Below, piece after piece: positions 1 through 9,100 of a DNA stretch of 64,000 bases. The position numbers and the translations under genes are program-made. The first letter of the stretch is position 1. Every line of letters starts with the position of its first letter. Location of the stretch: NCBI GenBank assembly GCA_964590005.1, contig CAZPVJ010000025.1, positions 1 through 64,000 on the forward strand. The letters run 5' to 3'. The notes under the pieces are model-generated. The model was not told the DNA's origin, did no database searches, and saw only the letters and a list, made by a program, of their open reading frames with translations. Origin of the DNA: CALJFL01 sp964590005 (GTDB lineage: Bacteria; Pseudomonadota; Gammaproteobacteria; Pseudomonadales; Halieaceae).

Positions 1-1
1 C

Positions 2-535
2 GAAGACATCACCGCCCTGCCCATGCACGAACGCGCGCGGCGCGGCATCGGCTACCTGCCCCAGGAGGCCTCGATCTTCCGCAAGTTGACCGTCAGTGAC
101 AACATCATGGCTATCCTCGAAACGCGGCCAGACCTTGACCGGCACCAACGGCAGCAACTGTGCGACCAGTTATTGGAAGAATTCAACGTCAGCCATTTGC
201 GGGACAGTCTGGGGCAATCCCTGTCCGGCGGTGAGCGGCGGCGTATTGAAATTGCCAGGGCGCTGGCTACTGAGCCGGACTTCATCCTGCTCGACGAACC
301 CTTTGCGGGCGTCGACCCAATTTCAGTCAACGATATCAAGCAGATCATCAAGCACCTGCAGAGCCGTGGCATCGGCGTGCTGATTACCGACCACAATGTC
401 CGCGACACACTCGATATTTGCGAGAAAGCCTTCATCGTAGGCGAGGGCCATATTATCGCCGCGGGCAGCGCCGACGACGTGCTGGGCAATGCCCGAGTGA
501 GAAAAATTTACCTGGGTGATCAATTCCAACTCTAA
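2..535 (+). CDS. lptB: LptB, LPS export ABC transporter ATPase (5' truncated by window edge)
   Basis: This is the ATPase of the LptB2FGC complex, which extracts lipopolysaccharide from the inner membrane for transport to the outer membrane. The reading frame is open from base 2, so the N-terminus with the Walker A motif lies outside the window. Visible motifs are the Q-loop region (YLPQEASIF), the ABC signature LSGGERRR, Walker B FILLDEPFAGVD and the H-loop (LITDHN). The C-terminal part (VRKIYLGDQF) is typical of LptB. It lies 114 bp upstream of rpoN, the usual neighbour in gammaproteobacteria; lptA and lptC would be expected to the left. Confidence 0.95.
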   Translation, partial: EDITALPMHERARRGIGYLPQEASIFRKLTVSDNIMAILETRPDLDRHQRQQLCDQLLEEFNVSHLRDSLGQSLSGGERRRIEIARALATEPDFILLDEPFAGVDPISVNDIKQIIKHLQSRGIGVLITDHNVRDTLDICEKAFIVGEGHIIAAGSADDVLGNARVRKIYLGDQFQL

Positions 536-649
536 GCCTGGCGAACCCGACTGTAAGCAAAAATCGCGCCAAGTGGTTGCCAGCCTCCTTCCGACAGGGC
601 TACACTGCAAGAATTGTACCTACGCCTTCTGGGAAGCGTTAACCACCCG

Positions 650-2140
650 ATGAAGCAATCGCTCCAGCTAAAGCTCGGCCAGCAGCTGACCATGACGCCT
701 CAGTTGCAACAGGCTATCAAACTGCTGCAACTCAGCACCCTGGATCTGCAGCAGGAGATACAGACTGTACTGGACAGCAACCCGATGCTGGAGGTCGAGG
801 AAGACGGCGAGTCGCCCGACAACGAGGCACCAGCGGCACAGAGTGAAGACAACCCGGTAGCCGACAGCGCTGCAGAACAACTGGATGCTGCCGGTGACGG
901 CGTTGCTGAGGTCGCCGAGGGTGACTGGTCAGATTCGATGCCAGACGACCTGCCGGTCGATACCCAGTGGGAGGACCTTGTACCCTCCTCCGCGCCGCCA
1001 CCAGCCACCTCTGATACCGCAGATTACGATATCGATGCACGCAACAGTGCCGGTAGTAGCCTGCACGACGAATTGTTGTGGCAATTAGGCCTTACGCGAC
1101 TCTCGGACACCGACCGCATTATCGCCATGACCATCATCGATGCCACCGCCGACAATGGCCGGCTGGAGGCATCGGTGGAGGAAATTCACGAGCAGCTCAC
1201 CGAAGAGCTGGAGATAGATCTGGACGAAGTTGTCGCGGTACTGCATCGAATCCAACGGTTCGAGCCTACCGGGGTTTGCGCGCGAGACCTGCGAGAATGC
1301 CTGCTGATCCAGTTGCAACAATTACCGGCGGATACCCCCTGGCTGGAACAGGCCCGGGTACTGGTCAATCGGCATATTGGCCAACTGGGGAGTGGCGACT
1401 ATGCCCAGATACTGCGTCGTACCCGACTCAAGGAAGAAGAGCTCAAGGAAGTGCTGGCGCTGGTCAAAACCCTCGACCCATTTCCGGGGGAATCGGTGGG
1501 CGAAGACAGCACGGAGTACATCGTGCCCGATGTATTCGTTAGCAAGCGCAATGGACGCTGGCGAGTCGAACTCAATCCTGACATCGCGCCCAAATTACGC
1601 ATCAATAACGAATACGCCAGTCTGATCAAGCGAGCCGATGCCAGCAGCGACAATACCTTCCTGCGGGACAACCTGCAGGAAGCGCGGTGGTTCCTGAAGA
1701 GCCTGCACAGTCGCAATGAAACGCTAATGAAGGTAGCCAGCAAAATTGTCGAACGACAACGCAACTTTCTGGAGTACGGCGAGGAAGCCATGAAGCCGCT
1801 TGTCCTGCACGATATCGCCGAAGAAGTGGAAATGCATGAGTCCACCATCTCGCGGGTAACCACCCGCAAGTACATGCATACTCCTCGCGGCATCTTCGAG
1901 CTCAAGTACTTCTTTTCCAGCCACGTTGGCACTACATCCGGCGGCGAGTGCTCTTCAACTGCCATTCGCGCCCTGATCAAGAAACTGGTAGCCGCCGAGA
2001 ATCCACGCAAGCCACTGAGCGACAATAAAATAACCCAGCTATTGGAAGAACAAGGTATACAGGTTGCGAGAAGAACCGTCGCCAAGTACCGGGACACGCT
2101 CTATATCCCGCCTTCCAACGAGCGCAAGAGATTGGTCTAG
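650..2140 (+). CDS. rpoN: RNA polymerase sigma-54 factor RpoN
   Basis: Sigma-54 directs core polymerase to -24/-12 promoters that need AAA+ activators. The 496-residue protein has the Gln/Leu-rich region I at residues 1-45, an acidic region II at about 50-125, the core-binding domain, a helix-turn-helix (HESTISRVTTRKYM) and the RpoN box ARRTVAKYR at 473-481. ATG 650 was chosen because MKQSLQLKLGQQL is the conserved sigma-54 N-terminus; an in-frame TTG at 614 would add 12 residues that do not fit the family. It precedes hpf, ptsN, rapZ and ptsO, the classic rpoN cluster. Confidence 0.98.
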   Translation: MKQSLQLKLGQQLTMTPQLQQAIKLLQLSTLDLQQEIQTVLDSNPMLEVEEDGESPDNEAPAAQSEDNPVADSAAEQLDAAGDGVAEVAEGDWSDSMPDDLPVDTQWEDLVPSSAPPPATSDTADYDIDARNSAGSSLHDELLWQLGLTRLSDTDRIIAMTIIDATADNGRLEASVEEIHEQLTEELEIDLDEVVAVLHRIQRFEPTGVCARDLRECLLIQLQQLPADTPWLEQARVLVNRHIGQLGSGDYAQILRRTRLKEEELKEVLALVKTLDPFPGESVGEDSTEYIVPDVFVSKRNGRWRVELNPDIAPKLRINNEYASLIKRADASSDNTFLRDNLQEARWFLKSLHSRNETLMKVASKIVERQRNFLEYGEEAMKPLVLHDIAEEVEMHESTISRVTTRKYMHTPRGIFELKYFFSSHVGTTSGGECSSTAIRALIKKLVAAENPRKPLSDNKITQLLEEQGIQVARRTVAKYRDTLYIPPSNERKRLV

Positions 2141-2217
2141 ACTACAGCTAAAGACAAAAGAATCAGCAACAGTAAGCGGTGGTGAGACACCGGTAATCAT
2201 AGAAAGAGGAGTTCCAG

Positions 2218-2505
2218 ATGCAATTAAACGTCAGTGGTCACCATGTTGAAGTGACAGAGCCATTACGCGAATACGTGGAAAGCAAGTTCGAACGCCTGCA
2301 GCGACACTTTGACCAAATAACCAATACCGAGGTCACCCTGATCGTAGAGAAACTGGTACAAAAAGCCGAAGCGACCGTACATATCTCGGGCGCTGACATA
2401 TTTGCTGCCGCCGAGTCCGAAGACATGTACGCCGCTATTGACGCTCTCGCTGACAAGCTGGATCGCCAGTTAATCAAGCACAAAGAAAAATCACGAGGTC
2501 ACTGA
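2218..2505 (+). CDS. hpf: Ribosome hibernation promoting factor (short form)
   Basis: This is a 95-residue HPF/YfiA-family protein that binds the decoding region of the 30S subunit and helps form inactive 100S ribosomes in stationary phase. It has the single beta-alpha-beta-beta-beta-alpha fold (MQLNVSGHHVEVTEPLREYV, then the ISGADIFAA strand and the MYAAIDALADKLDRQL helix). It lacks the long C-terminal dimerisation domain, so it is the short gammaproteobacterial type. A clear Shine-Dalgarno (AGAGGAG) precedes the ATG. It lies 77 bp after rpoN and 10 bp before ptsN. Confidence 0.96.
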   Translation: MQLNVSGHHVEVTEPLREYVESKFERLQRHFDQITNTEVTLIVEKLVQKAEATVHISGADIFAAAESEDMYAAIDALADKLDRQLIKHKEKSRGH

Positions 2506-2515
2506 CTGATACACC

Positions 2516-2977
2516 ATGCAACAGCTTGCCCAACTACTGACGCCGGGGCGGACCCTCTGCCACGCCAGCGGCATCAGTCGCAAACGCCTCTTCGAAACCA
2601 TCGCCAGTGTCATCGCCCAGGATCAGCTATCACTCCCAGGCGACGAAATATTCAGCCAACTCATTGCCAGGGAAAAGCTTGGCAGTACCGGGCTGGGCAA
2701 AGGTATCGCGATACCCCATTGCCGCGTCGAAAACTGCACCCATCCGCTGGGTACGCTGGTCACGCTTGATCAGGCTATTGACTTCGACGCACCTGACGGC
2801 CAACCCGTCGACCTATTGTTCGTGCTGCTGGTGCCTAATGAAGCACATCAACTGCACCTCGATATTCTGGCTAATGTCGCCGGGCTTTTTAACCAGGACA
2901 GCTTTTGCGAAACCTTGCGTTCTGCCGAAAGCGACGAAGCATTGTACGAGTTAGCAACGACGTGGCCAGAGGCCTGA
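2516..2977 (+). CDS. ptsN: PTS IIA-like nitrogen regulatory protein PtsN
   Basis: EIIA-Ntr is the terminal phosphoacceptor of the nitrogen-related PTS (PtsP, PtsO, PtsN). It regulates potassium transport, nitrogen and envelope responses by protein contacts rather than sugar import. The 153-residue protein is a single EIIA type-2 domain, with the phosphorylated histidine at H68 in the motif GIAIPHCR. It sits 10 bp after hpf and 7 bp before rapZ, so translation is probably coupled. The PtsO donor gene is in the same operon; ptsP is not in the window. Confidence 0.97.
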   Translation: MQQLAQLLTPGRTLCHASGISRKRLFETIASVIAQDQLSLPGDEIFSQLIAREKLGSTGLGKGIAIPHCRVENCTHPLGTLVTLDQAIDFDAPDGQPVDLLFVLLVPNEAHQLHLDILANVAGLFNQDSFCETLRSAESDEALYELATTWPEA

Positions 2978-2984
2978 GTAAATC

Positions 2985-3839
2985 ATGCAACTGGTGATCA
3001 TTAGCGGACGCTCCGGCTCGGGGAAAAGTACAGCACTGCACCAGCTGGAGGACGAGGGCTATTACTGCATAGACAACCTGCCCGTCGCCCTGCTTCCCGC
3101 GTTGATGACCGAGGCCAGCCGGGAGGAGTTTGAACATTTCAAGGGCGCGGCTGTCTGCATCGACGCCCGCAATGCCTGGAAGGATCTGGAGAATTTCAGC
3201 GCTATACTCAGGTCGCTGCCAGAAACCGTTGAGAGTCGCATCCTGTTTCTGGATGCGCAGGACAACGCGCTGATCAAGCGCTTCAGTGAGACCCGCAGGC
3301 GCCACCCGCTCAGTAGCGCTGATGTGCCACTCGCCGAAGCCATAGAGCGCGAGCGCGTGCTTTTGGAGCCGATCGCCGCAGCCGCATCACTGGTACTGGA
3401 TACCAGCCAACTCACTATCTATGACTTGCGTGATGCCATCAGACAGCGACTGGTCGGAGCCAGTGCCGGTGTAATGTCGATACTGATACAGTCGTTCGGC
3501 TTCAAACGCGGCGTACCCGCCGATGCCGACCTCGTGTTTGACCTGCGCCTGTTACCCAACCCGCACTGGGTTAAGTCCCTGCGGCTGAAAACCGGACTGG
3601 ACGAAGACGTGGCTGCTTTTCTGGAAGCGCAGGAAATGACCGGCGAGCTCTATCGCGATATCTGCCAATACCTGGATAACTGGCTACCGCATTACGGGAC
3701 CAGTAATCGCAGCTATATGACAATAGCCCTGGGTTGTACCGGCGGACAACATAGGTCAGTATATTTGGCGAACCGGCTATACCAGCACTATAAAGACCGG
3801 TACGAGAACATTCACCTCAGGCACAGGGAACTGCAATAG
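2985..3839 (+). CDS. rapZ: RNase adapter protein RapZ
   Basis: RapZ is a nucleotide-binding adaptor which in enterics guides RNase E to the GlmZ small RNA and so controls glucosamine-6-phosphate synthesis. The 284-residue protein has a P-loop GRSGSGKS at 8-15, a Walker B-like region, and the C-terminal RNA/metabolite-binding domain with GCTGGQHRS at 250-258. Its length matches the family. It is 7 bp after ptsN and 10 bp before ptsO. Whether the GlmY/GlmZ circuit exists here cannot be told from the window. Confidence 0.97.
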   Translation: MQLVIISGRSGSGKSTALHQLEDEGYYCIDNLPVALLPALMTEASREEFEHFKGAAVCIDARNAWKDLENFSAILRSLPETVESRILFLDAQDNALIKRFSETRRRHPLSSADVPLAEAIERERVLLEPIAAAASLVLDTSQLTIYDLRDAIRQRLVGASAGVMSILIQSFGFKRGVPADADLVFDLRLLPNPHWVKSLRLKTGLDEDVAAFLEAQEMTGELYRDICQYLDNWLPHYGTSNRSYMTIALGCTGGQHRSVYLANRLYQHYKDRYENIHLRHRELQ

Positions 3840-3849
3840 CAGCCAACGC

Positions 3850-4119
3850 GTGATCCAGACCCAGGTAACCATCGTCAATAAACTCGGCCTGCACGCCAGG
3901 GCTGCCGCCAAATTCGTTGGCTGTGCCTCGAGTTTCTCCAGCTCCATCAAAGCCGGCAAGGCTGGCAATCTCGTCGACGGCAAGAGCATCATGTCCGTTA
4001 TGATGCTCGCTGCCGGCAAAGGCACCGAACTAGACCTGGAAATTGAAGGGGCGGACGAAGAGGATGCCCTGCAGGCTTTAACGACGCTCATTGCCGAGCG
4101 ATTCGGCGAAGACGAGTAA
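3850..4119 (+). CDS. ptsO: Phosphocarrier protein NPr (HPr-like, nitrogen PTS)
   Basis: This 89-residue HPr-fold protein passes phosphate from PtsP to PtsN. The active-site histidine is H15 (LGLHARAA), and the regulatory-site position is S46 (GKSIMSVMML). The start is GTG at 3850, 10 bp after the rapZ stop; no in-frame ATG precedes the conserved first strand. Its place directly after ptsN-rapZ identifies it as the nitrogen-branch carrier rather than the sugar HPr. The tail is acidic (AERFGEDE). Confidence 0.96.
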   Translation: MIQTQVTIVNKLGLHARAAAKFVGCASSFSSSIKAGKAGNLVDGKSIMSVMMLAAGKGTELDLEIEGADEEDALQALTTLIAERFGEDE

Positions 4120-4225
4120 TACTGCCGAAAGCAATCGCCGTCAGGCGTTGTTGTCATCGAATGATTACCGGATAATTATCCAATCAGGCAGGCATGCGCT
4201 GAAGGGTAATTCGCGGATAACACAC

Positions 4226-5578
4226 ATGGCGCACGCAACGGAAACCACCGAGACACAGCTCGACAAGCTGTCGCTGGCACTGGACAGCGGCACGCTGCTG
4301 GACGTCCGCCGAATGCTTAACGGCTTGTCTGCACCCGACGTCGCACACTTACTGGAGTCTTCGCCGCCCAAGGTCAGGCACGTCCTGTGGAAGATGGTGG
4401 AGGTCGAGCAGGAAGGTGAGGTCCTCAACGAGCTCAGTGACGACCTGCAATCCCACTTCCTCAGCGATATGGATGCCGCTGAGGTCGCGCAAATCACCGA
4501 GGGCTTGGCCGACGACGACGTCGCCGATATTCTGCAACAGCTTCCCGATCGGGTTACGCGGGAAGTGCTCAACGCAATGGACCAGCAGGATCGTGCCCGG
4601 CTGGAACAGGTGATGCACTTCCCCGACGATTGTGCCGGCGGCCTGATGAGCACCGACACCATCACCATACGTGCGCGCCTCACCATGGATGTGGTACTAC
4701 GCTACCTGCGCCGGCACGAGGAAATCCCGGAAATGACCGATAATCTGATCGTGGTTAATCGCAGCGATCAGTACATCGGCTTGCTGCCACTGCGCACCCT
4801 GTTGGTTGCCGATCCCGCCGCATCGGTGCGCGAAATGATGTTGACCGATGTCGAACCCATTCCTGCCTACTTGCCCGATGACGAGGTTGCACGGCTGTTC
4901 GAGCGGAACGACTGGGTATCGGCGCCAGTGGTTGACGAGAACGGCAGGCTGCTGGGACGGATCACGATCGACGATGTGGTTGACGTAATCCGTGAGGATG
5001 CCGATCACTCTCTGATGTCCATGGCTGGTCTCGACGAGGATGAGGACACCTTCGCCCCGCTACTGAGGGCCGCACCTCGTCGCACAATCTGGCTGGGCGT
5101 AAACCTGATTACGGCCTTTATCGCGGCCTCCATGATCAACCTGTTCCAGGACACCATCGAGAAGGTTGTTGCGCTCGCTGTGCTCATGCCCATCGTCGCC
5201 TCAATGGGCGGTATCGCCGGGACCCAGACATTGACCGTACTGGTTAGAGGCATCGCCCTGGGCCAGGTAACTCGCAGCAACCAGACCTACCTGGTAACGC
5301 GCGAACTGCTCCTCGGGATCCTGAACGGCATTATCTGGGCCGGAGTAGTAGCGGTAGCCGCATCGCTGTGGTTCGACGACTGGAGTATTGGTTTTATCAT
5401 TGCCGCGGCCATGGTCATAAACCTGGTCACAGCCGGTCTCAGTGGCGCTGTCGTACCACTGGTATTGAAAAAGCTGCGGGTAGACCCGGCGCTTGCCGGC
5501 GGCGTTGTCCTTACCACGGTCACCGACGTGGTCGGCTTTGTCTCTTTCCTCGGACTGGCAACGCTCTTCTATGCCTGA
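4226..5578 (+). CDS. mgtE: Magnesium transporter MgtE
   Basis: A 450-residue Mg2+ channel/transporter of the inner membrane. An alpha-helical N domain (about 1-130, with helical repeats such as DDDVADILQQLP) is followed by tandem CBS domains (about 135-255: GGLMSTDTITI... and VEPIPAYLPDDE...). Five membrane helices lie at about 285-450 (GVNLITAFIAASMINLF, VALAVLMPIVASMGGIAGTQ). ATG 4226 was chosen because the upstream in-frame extension overlaps ptsO and matches nothing in the family. Its end overlaps darP by 8 bp. The 106-bp upstream gap is too short for a full M-box riboswitch and none was seen. Confidence 0.96.
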   Translation: MAHATETTETQLDKLSLALDSGTLLDVRRMLNGLSAPDVAHLLESSPPKVRHVLWKMVEVEQEGEVLNELSDDLQSHFLSDMDAAEVAQITEGLADDDVADILQQLPDRVTREVLNAMDQQDRARLEQVMHFPDDCAGGLMSTDTITIRARLTMDVVLRYLRRHEEIPEMTDNLIVVNRSDQYIGLLPLRTLLVADPAASVREMMLTDVEPIPAYLPDDEVARLFERNDWVSAPVVDENGRLLGRITIDDVVDVIREDADHSLMSMAGLDEDEDTFAPLLRAAPRRTIWLGVNLITAFIAASMINLFQDTIEKVVALAVLMPIVASMGGIAGTQTLTVLVRGIALGQVTRSNQTYLVTRELLLGILNGIIWAGVVAVAASLWFDDWSIGFIIAAAMVINLVTAGLSGAVVPLVLKKLRVDPALAGGVVLTTVTDVVGFVSFLGLATLFYA

Positions 5579-6092
5579 TTACCGAGACTTGCCTGAGGAC
5601 GCAGAGGAGAACCTGCCACCCAGTAAATCGGCGCTGAAAAGACAAATGACGGCGTTGCAGGAGCTTGGTGAGACCTTGGTCGAGCTGAGTGACCGCCAGC
5701 TGCAAAAAATCCCGATAGACAATGACGAATTGAAGAACGCTATTCACGAAGCACGACGGATTCGGTCGAATAGCGCCCGCCGCCGACATCTGCAGTTTAT
5801 CGGCAAGCTGATGCGCAATATCGACCCAGAGCCCATTGCGGTCGCGCTCAAACTCATGGACGAAAATCACCAGAAAGAGACCGACGACTTCCACCAGTTG
5901 GAAGCCCTGCGCGATCTTATCCTCCAAGAGGGTGACAAGGGCATCCAGCAGGTGATGGAGCGCCGGCCAGAGGCAAACCGGCAGCAACTACGGCAGCTAC
6001 TGCGGCAATACCAGCACGAACAACAATTGGGCAAACCGCCGGCGGCCAGTCGCAAACTCTTCCGTTATCTACGGGAGCTACAGGAGGACTAG
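5571..6092 (+). CDS. darP: DarP (YjgA), 50S ribosome assembly-associated DUF615 protein
   Basis: This 173-residue DUF615/YjgA protein is known from E. coli as a late 50S assembly factor (DarP). It is helical and rich in Gln, Arg and Glu, with family hallmarks PPSKSALKRQMTALQELGE near residues 15-33 and KLMRNIDPEPIAVAL in the middle. ATG 5571 lies inside the last codons of mgtE (8-bp overlap), giving translational coupling; the longer in-frame extension was rejected. It converges on yhdP with only 20 bp between the stops. Confidence 0.93.
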   Translation: MPDYRDLPEDAEENLPPSKSALKRQMTALQELGETLVELSDRQLQKIPIDNDELKNAIHEARRIRSNSARRRHLQFIGKLMRNIDPEPIAVALKLMDENHQKETDDFHQLEALRDLILQEGDKGIQQVMERRPEANRQQLRQLLRQYQHEQQLGKPPAASRKLFRYLRELQED

Positions 6093-6112
6093 CGCGGGGG
6101 CCACGCACCTTT

Positions 6113-9100
6113 TTAGAAGGTATTAGGATCGGCGGCTCCAGCTGGCTCCACTGCCCCATCCTGTCCAGTGCCGCCCAATCGCCCGGCATTGGGGTCTTCC
6201 GCGCCAGCCTCTGACACAGCGGGTTCAGGGGGCTGGGTAATCAGCCCTGCAGCCTCTGAATCATCGAAAATACGGTCGAAGACAACTTCCGGCTCTTCCA
6301 GGTCGCCGCTGATCTTGTAGACGCCGCTGGAGAAACGGTTGACCTGCTTCTCAAATACTTTGCTCACAACGAATACACCGGCAGCCACTGGCAGGCCAGC
6401 GGCCAGGGCCGCCACCCAGGGCAGGTTATTGGCCACAGGCAGGGTGACTACCAGTTCCCCATTGACCGTTTGCGGCTGCGATTCGTCAGGCAGTTCAACC
6501 AGCCCGCTAAATCGAAAACCGCTGGAAGCACCTTTCACCTCAATCGCATCGACTTCGATAGTGCCGGCATGCAGGTGGGACTCGCCCTCCAGTGAATCAA
6601 ACGGAATACCGGATTCAAACATGTGTGACAAGCTGAGGCGGCGGATAACACCGGCAAAGTTGAGCAGGCTAACAACCCGCAAGGTACCGGAAGCACCTTC
6701 GGGCGCCTCCAGAAAGCGACCTTCCCTGGCTTCAATCAGCACCTCGCCTGTTGATCTGGCGAGCGCGAAGTCCTGTGGCCCCCCGGGCCAATCCAGATCT
6801 ATCTGCAGGGAGCCACGCCGGGATTCTAGAATGCGTTGGTATTCAAGCCTGGCAAACACATCTCCCAGATCGCGAAAAGAAAATGCAGCATTGAAACTGC
6901 TTTCATTGGACGCGCCCTGGCGCCAGACATAGCTCGCTGGTTTTTCAGGGTTAGTGACCATGCCGCCGATATTGGCGGAGATGTCACTGGCCATGAGCTG
7001 GTCTTCCCGTGTCATCAGGGAAAAATCCAGATTCCCCAACAACAAGTTGTCGCTGTATAACGCCGCTATCGATACCGCGAGGTCTGGCAGCTGCAGCGGT
7101 TCCGCCGCTCCGCTTTTCTCTTCGCCGGTGTTCAGGGTATCCAGCCCGGCGAGATCCAGGCGGGCGACCTTCAGGGTGCCCGCGGTCACCGCCTCGTCGA
7201 CATCCAGTTCGCCGCTGAACCAATCGGTCTGCGCTGCCACCCGCCAGTTCCCGCTCTCCGGTTGCTTGCTGACATTCAGCAGAATATCGCGAAATGTCTG
7301 GCCCCAGAGATCTAACTTGTTGACACGCAAGTTTTCCAGCGCGACATCTATCGGAAAGCCCGGGGCATCTTCCCCCTCGGGCTCACCGACGAAATACGTA
7401 TACACGAAGGTCTCCCACTGGGGTTCATCAACGCGCCCTACACTACCCCCAACGACAAGCCCCCCGGGCCTTACCGGCAGAGGCTCACGCCCGAAGGTCA
7501 GCGATCCTCCGCGCATTCCGCCACCGGTGATATCCAGCATGAGCTGGATGACGTCATCACCGTTGAGCCACAGCACCATCTGGTCAGCGGCAAGCGGCAG
7601 ATGCACCTGCAGCGGGAAGGAGTCCCCCGCATCTTTGCTGAAGGGTTCGGGCAGGTCCAGGCTGACGCCCACCAGGTCACTGGTGGCCGTGAATAGCGGG
7701 GTCTCACCCGGCGTCACTGTCACCAGCGCCGAGACTTCGGTGCTTCCCTGGGCCAGTGCCAGTTGTTCCAATTTTTGCCAATCCTGAAGGGCCGCTGACT
7801 CTACCTCACCGTCCACACGCACCAATACCGGTGAGGTCCCGGGGTCATAGGCAACACCGGGAGCGAGATCCTCAACGCCCTCCTGGACCACGCTGGCGAC
7901 AACGGGACGACCCCAGAGCTCACCGGTCAATCGCTCTGCCGAGAGACCCCGTTCAGTGCTGTACAGTAACTCACCGGTCAGGCCTGTGATCGAAAGCTCC
8001 CCGGGTCGGATCAGGAGCTCGGCATTGTTAAGGTCAGTTTCCACGTTTACCGCTGGCGGCTGGGACACATCCCCCAGGTTCATCTGCAAGTCCAGCCGCG
8101 TGGCCAGCTCGCCAGTCAGTTGCCAGTCGCCAAACGCACCACCCACTACCCCGGTCAGCGGCGAATTGTTGATCACCTCAAGACCATCGCTGGCATCGCC
8201 GCGCATCAATCCGCTGATGGCCAGCTGCATCTGCTTGCTCTCGCCCAGCCAGGCCTCAGCTGAGAGGTAATCCACGTCAGTGTCGTAAAGGCGCGCACGT
8301 TCCGACCAGACGCTGACATTGGTATCGTCTATCAACACCAGGCCTGCAAGCTTACTGACCTGCGGCCAGGACGGGTGGTAATTCAGTTCGGTATCGGTGA
8401 CGTCAAAGAAAAGCTGGATCGTGCGGTGAGGGGCGAGGCCCTTGCGCAGACTCCCGCGCCACAGGAATGCGCCCCTCTCAACCTTACCCTCGCCAAGGCT
8501 ACTGCGCAGCCAACCCAGCAGGGCCTCATTGAGTGTATAGGGTAGGTACTTGGTGCGATGAATGGGATGGCTGTCCTCAAGACCTACCAGCAACTCCATC
8601 TCAATACCCACTGGCGTCTTGCTGAACGGTATGTTCAAGCCAAAAAGCGCATTGGCGGTACCCTCGACACCGCTGGCCGTCAACAGCCCGCTACCCAGCT
8701 TCAGGTGCTCGCTGTCCCAGTCGAGAGTGATCTTCCCGTAAATCTCATCGTAAAACAGTGGATCCTTATACAGCGCCGGAAAGGCCAGGCTAAACTGCTG
8801 GCTATCAATAATGACCTCTCCGGCTCCGGGCTGCAGGTTCAGGTAGCCCTCTCCCGACGTCACGCCCGGAGCCCCCTTCCATGACTCGACAGAGACGTCC
8901 TCGAAATTTGCCTCCAGGCTCCAGCCTTCTGCCAGGTCCGCATAATCGTCCAGGCTAAACTGCACTCGCTGCAGCTGTCCCTCTGGTCTCAGCGTTTCCA
9001 ATACATCGACCAGATTCTGCGGAACGCTGGCCAGCCCGGTGACCAATGCGTTGACCTGCGCCAATTGCACGTCGGTTGCCCGAAGCCTCAGTGAATCGCC

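Noticed and set aside
614..649. TTG start for rpoN at 614
   Set aside because: The 12 added residues do not fit the sigma-54 N-terminus, which begins MKQSLQLKLGQ at ATG 650.
4120..4225. Magnesium riboswitch upstream of mgtE
   Set aside because: The gap is only 106 bp and shows no M-box-like arrangement of stems.
6954..7787. 277-codon forward open frame inside yhdP
   Set aside because: Antisense to yhdP, Ser/Pro/Arg-rich translation without domain features.
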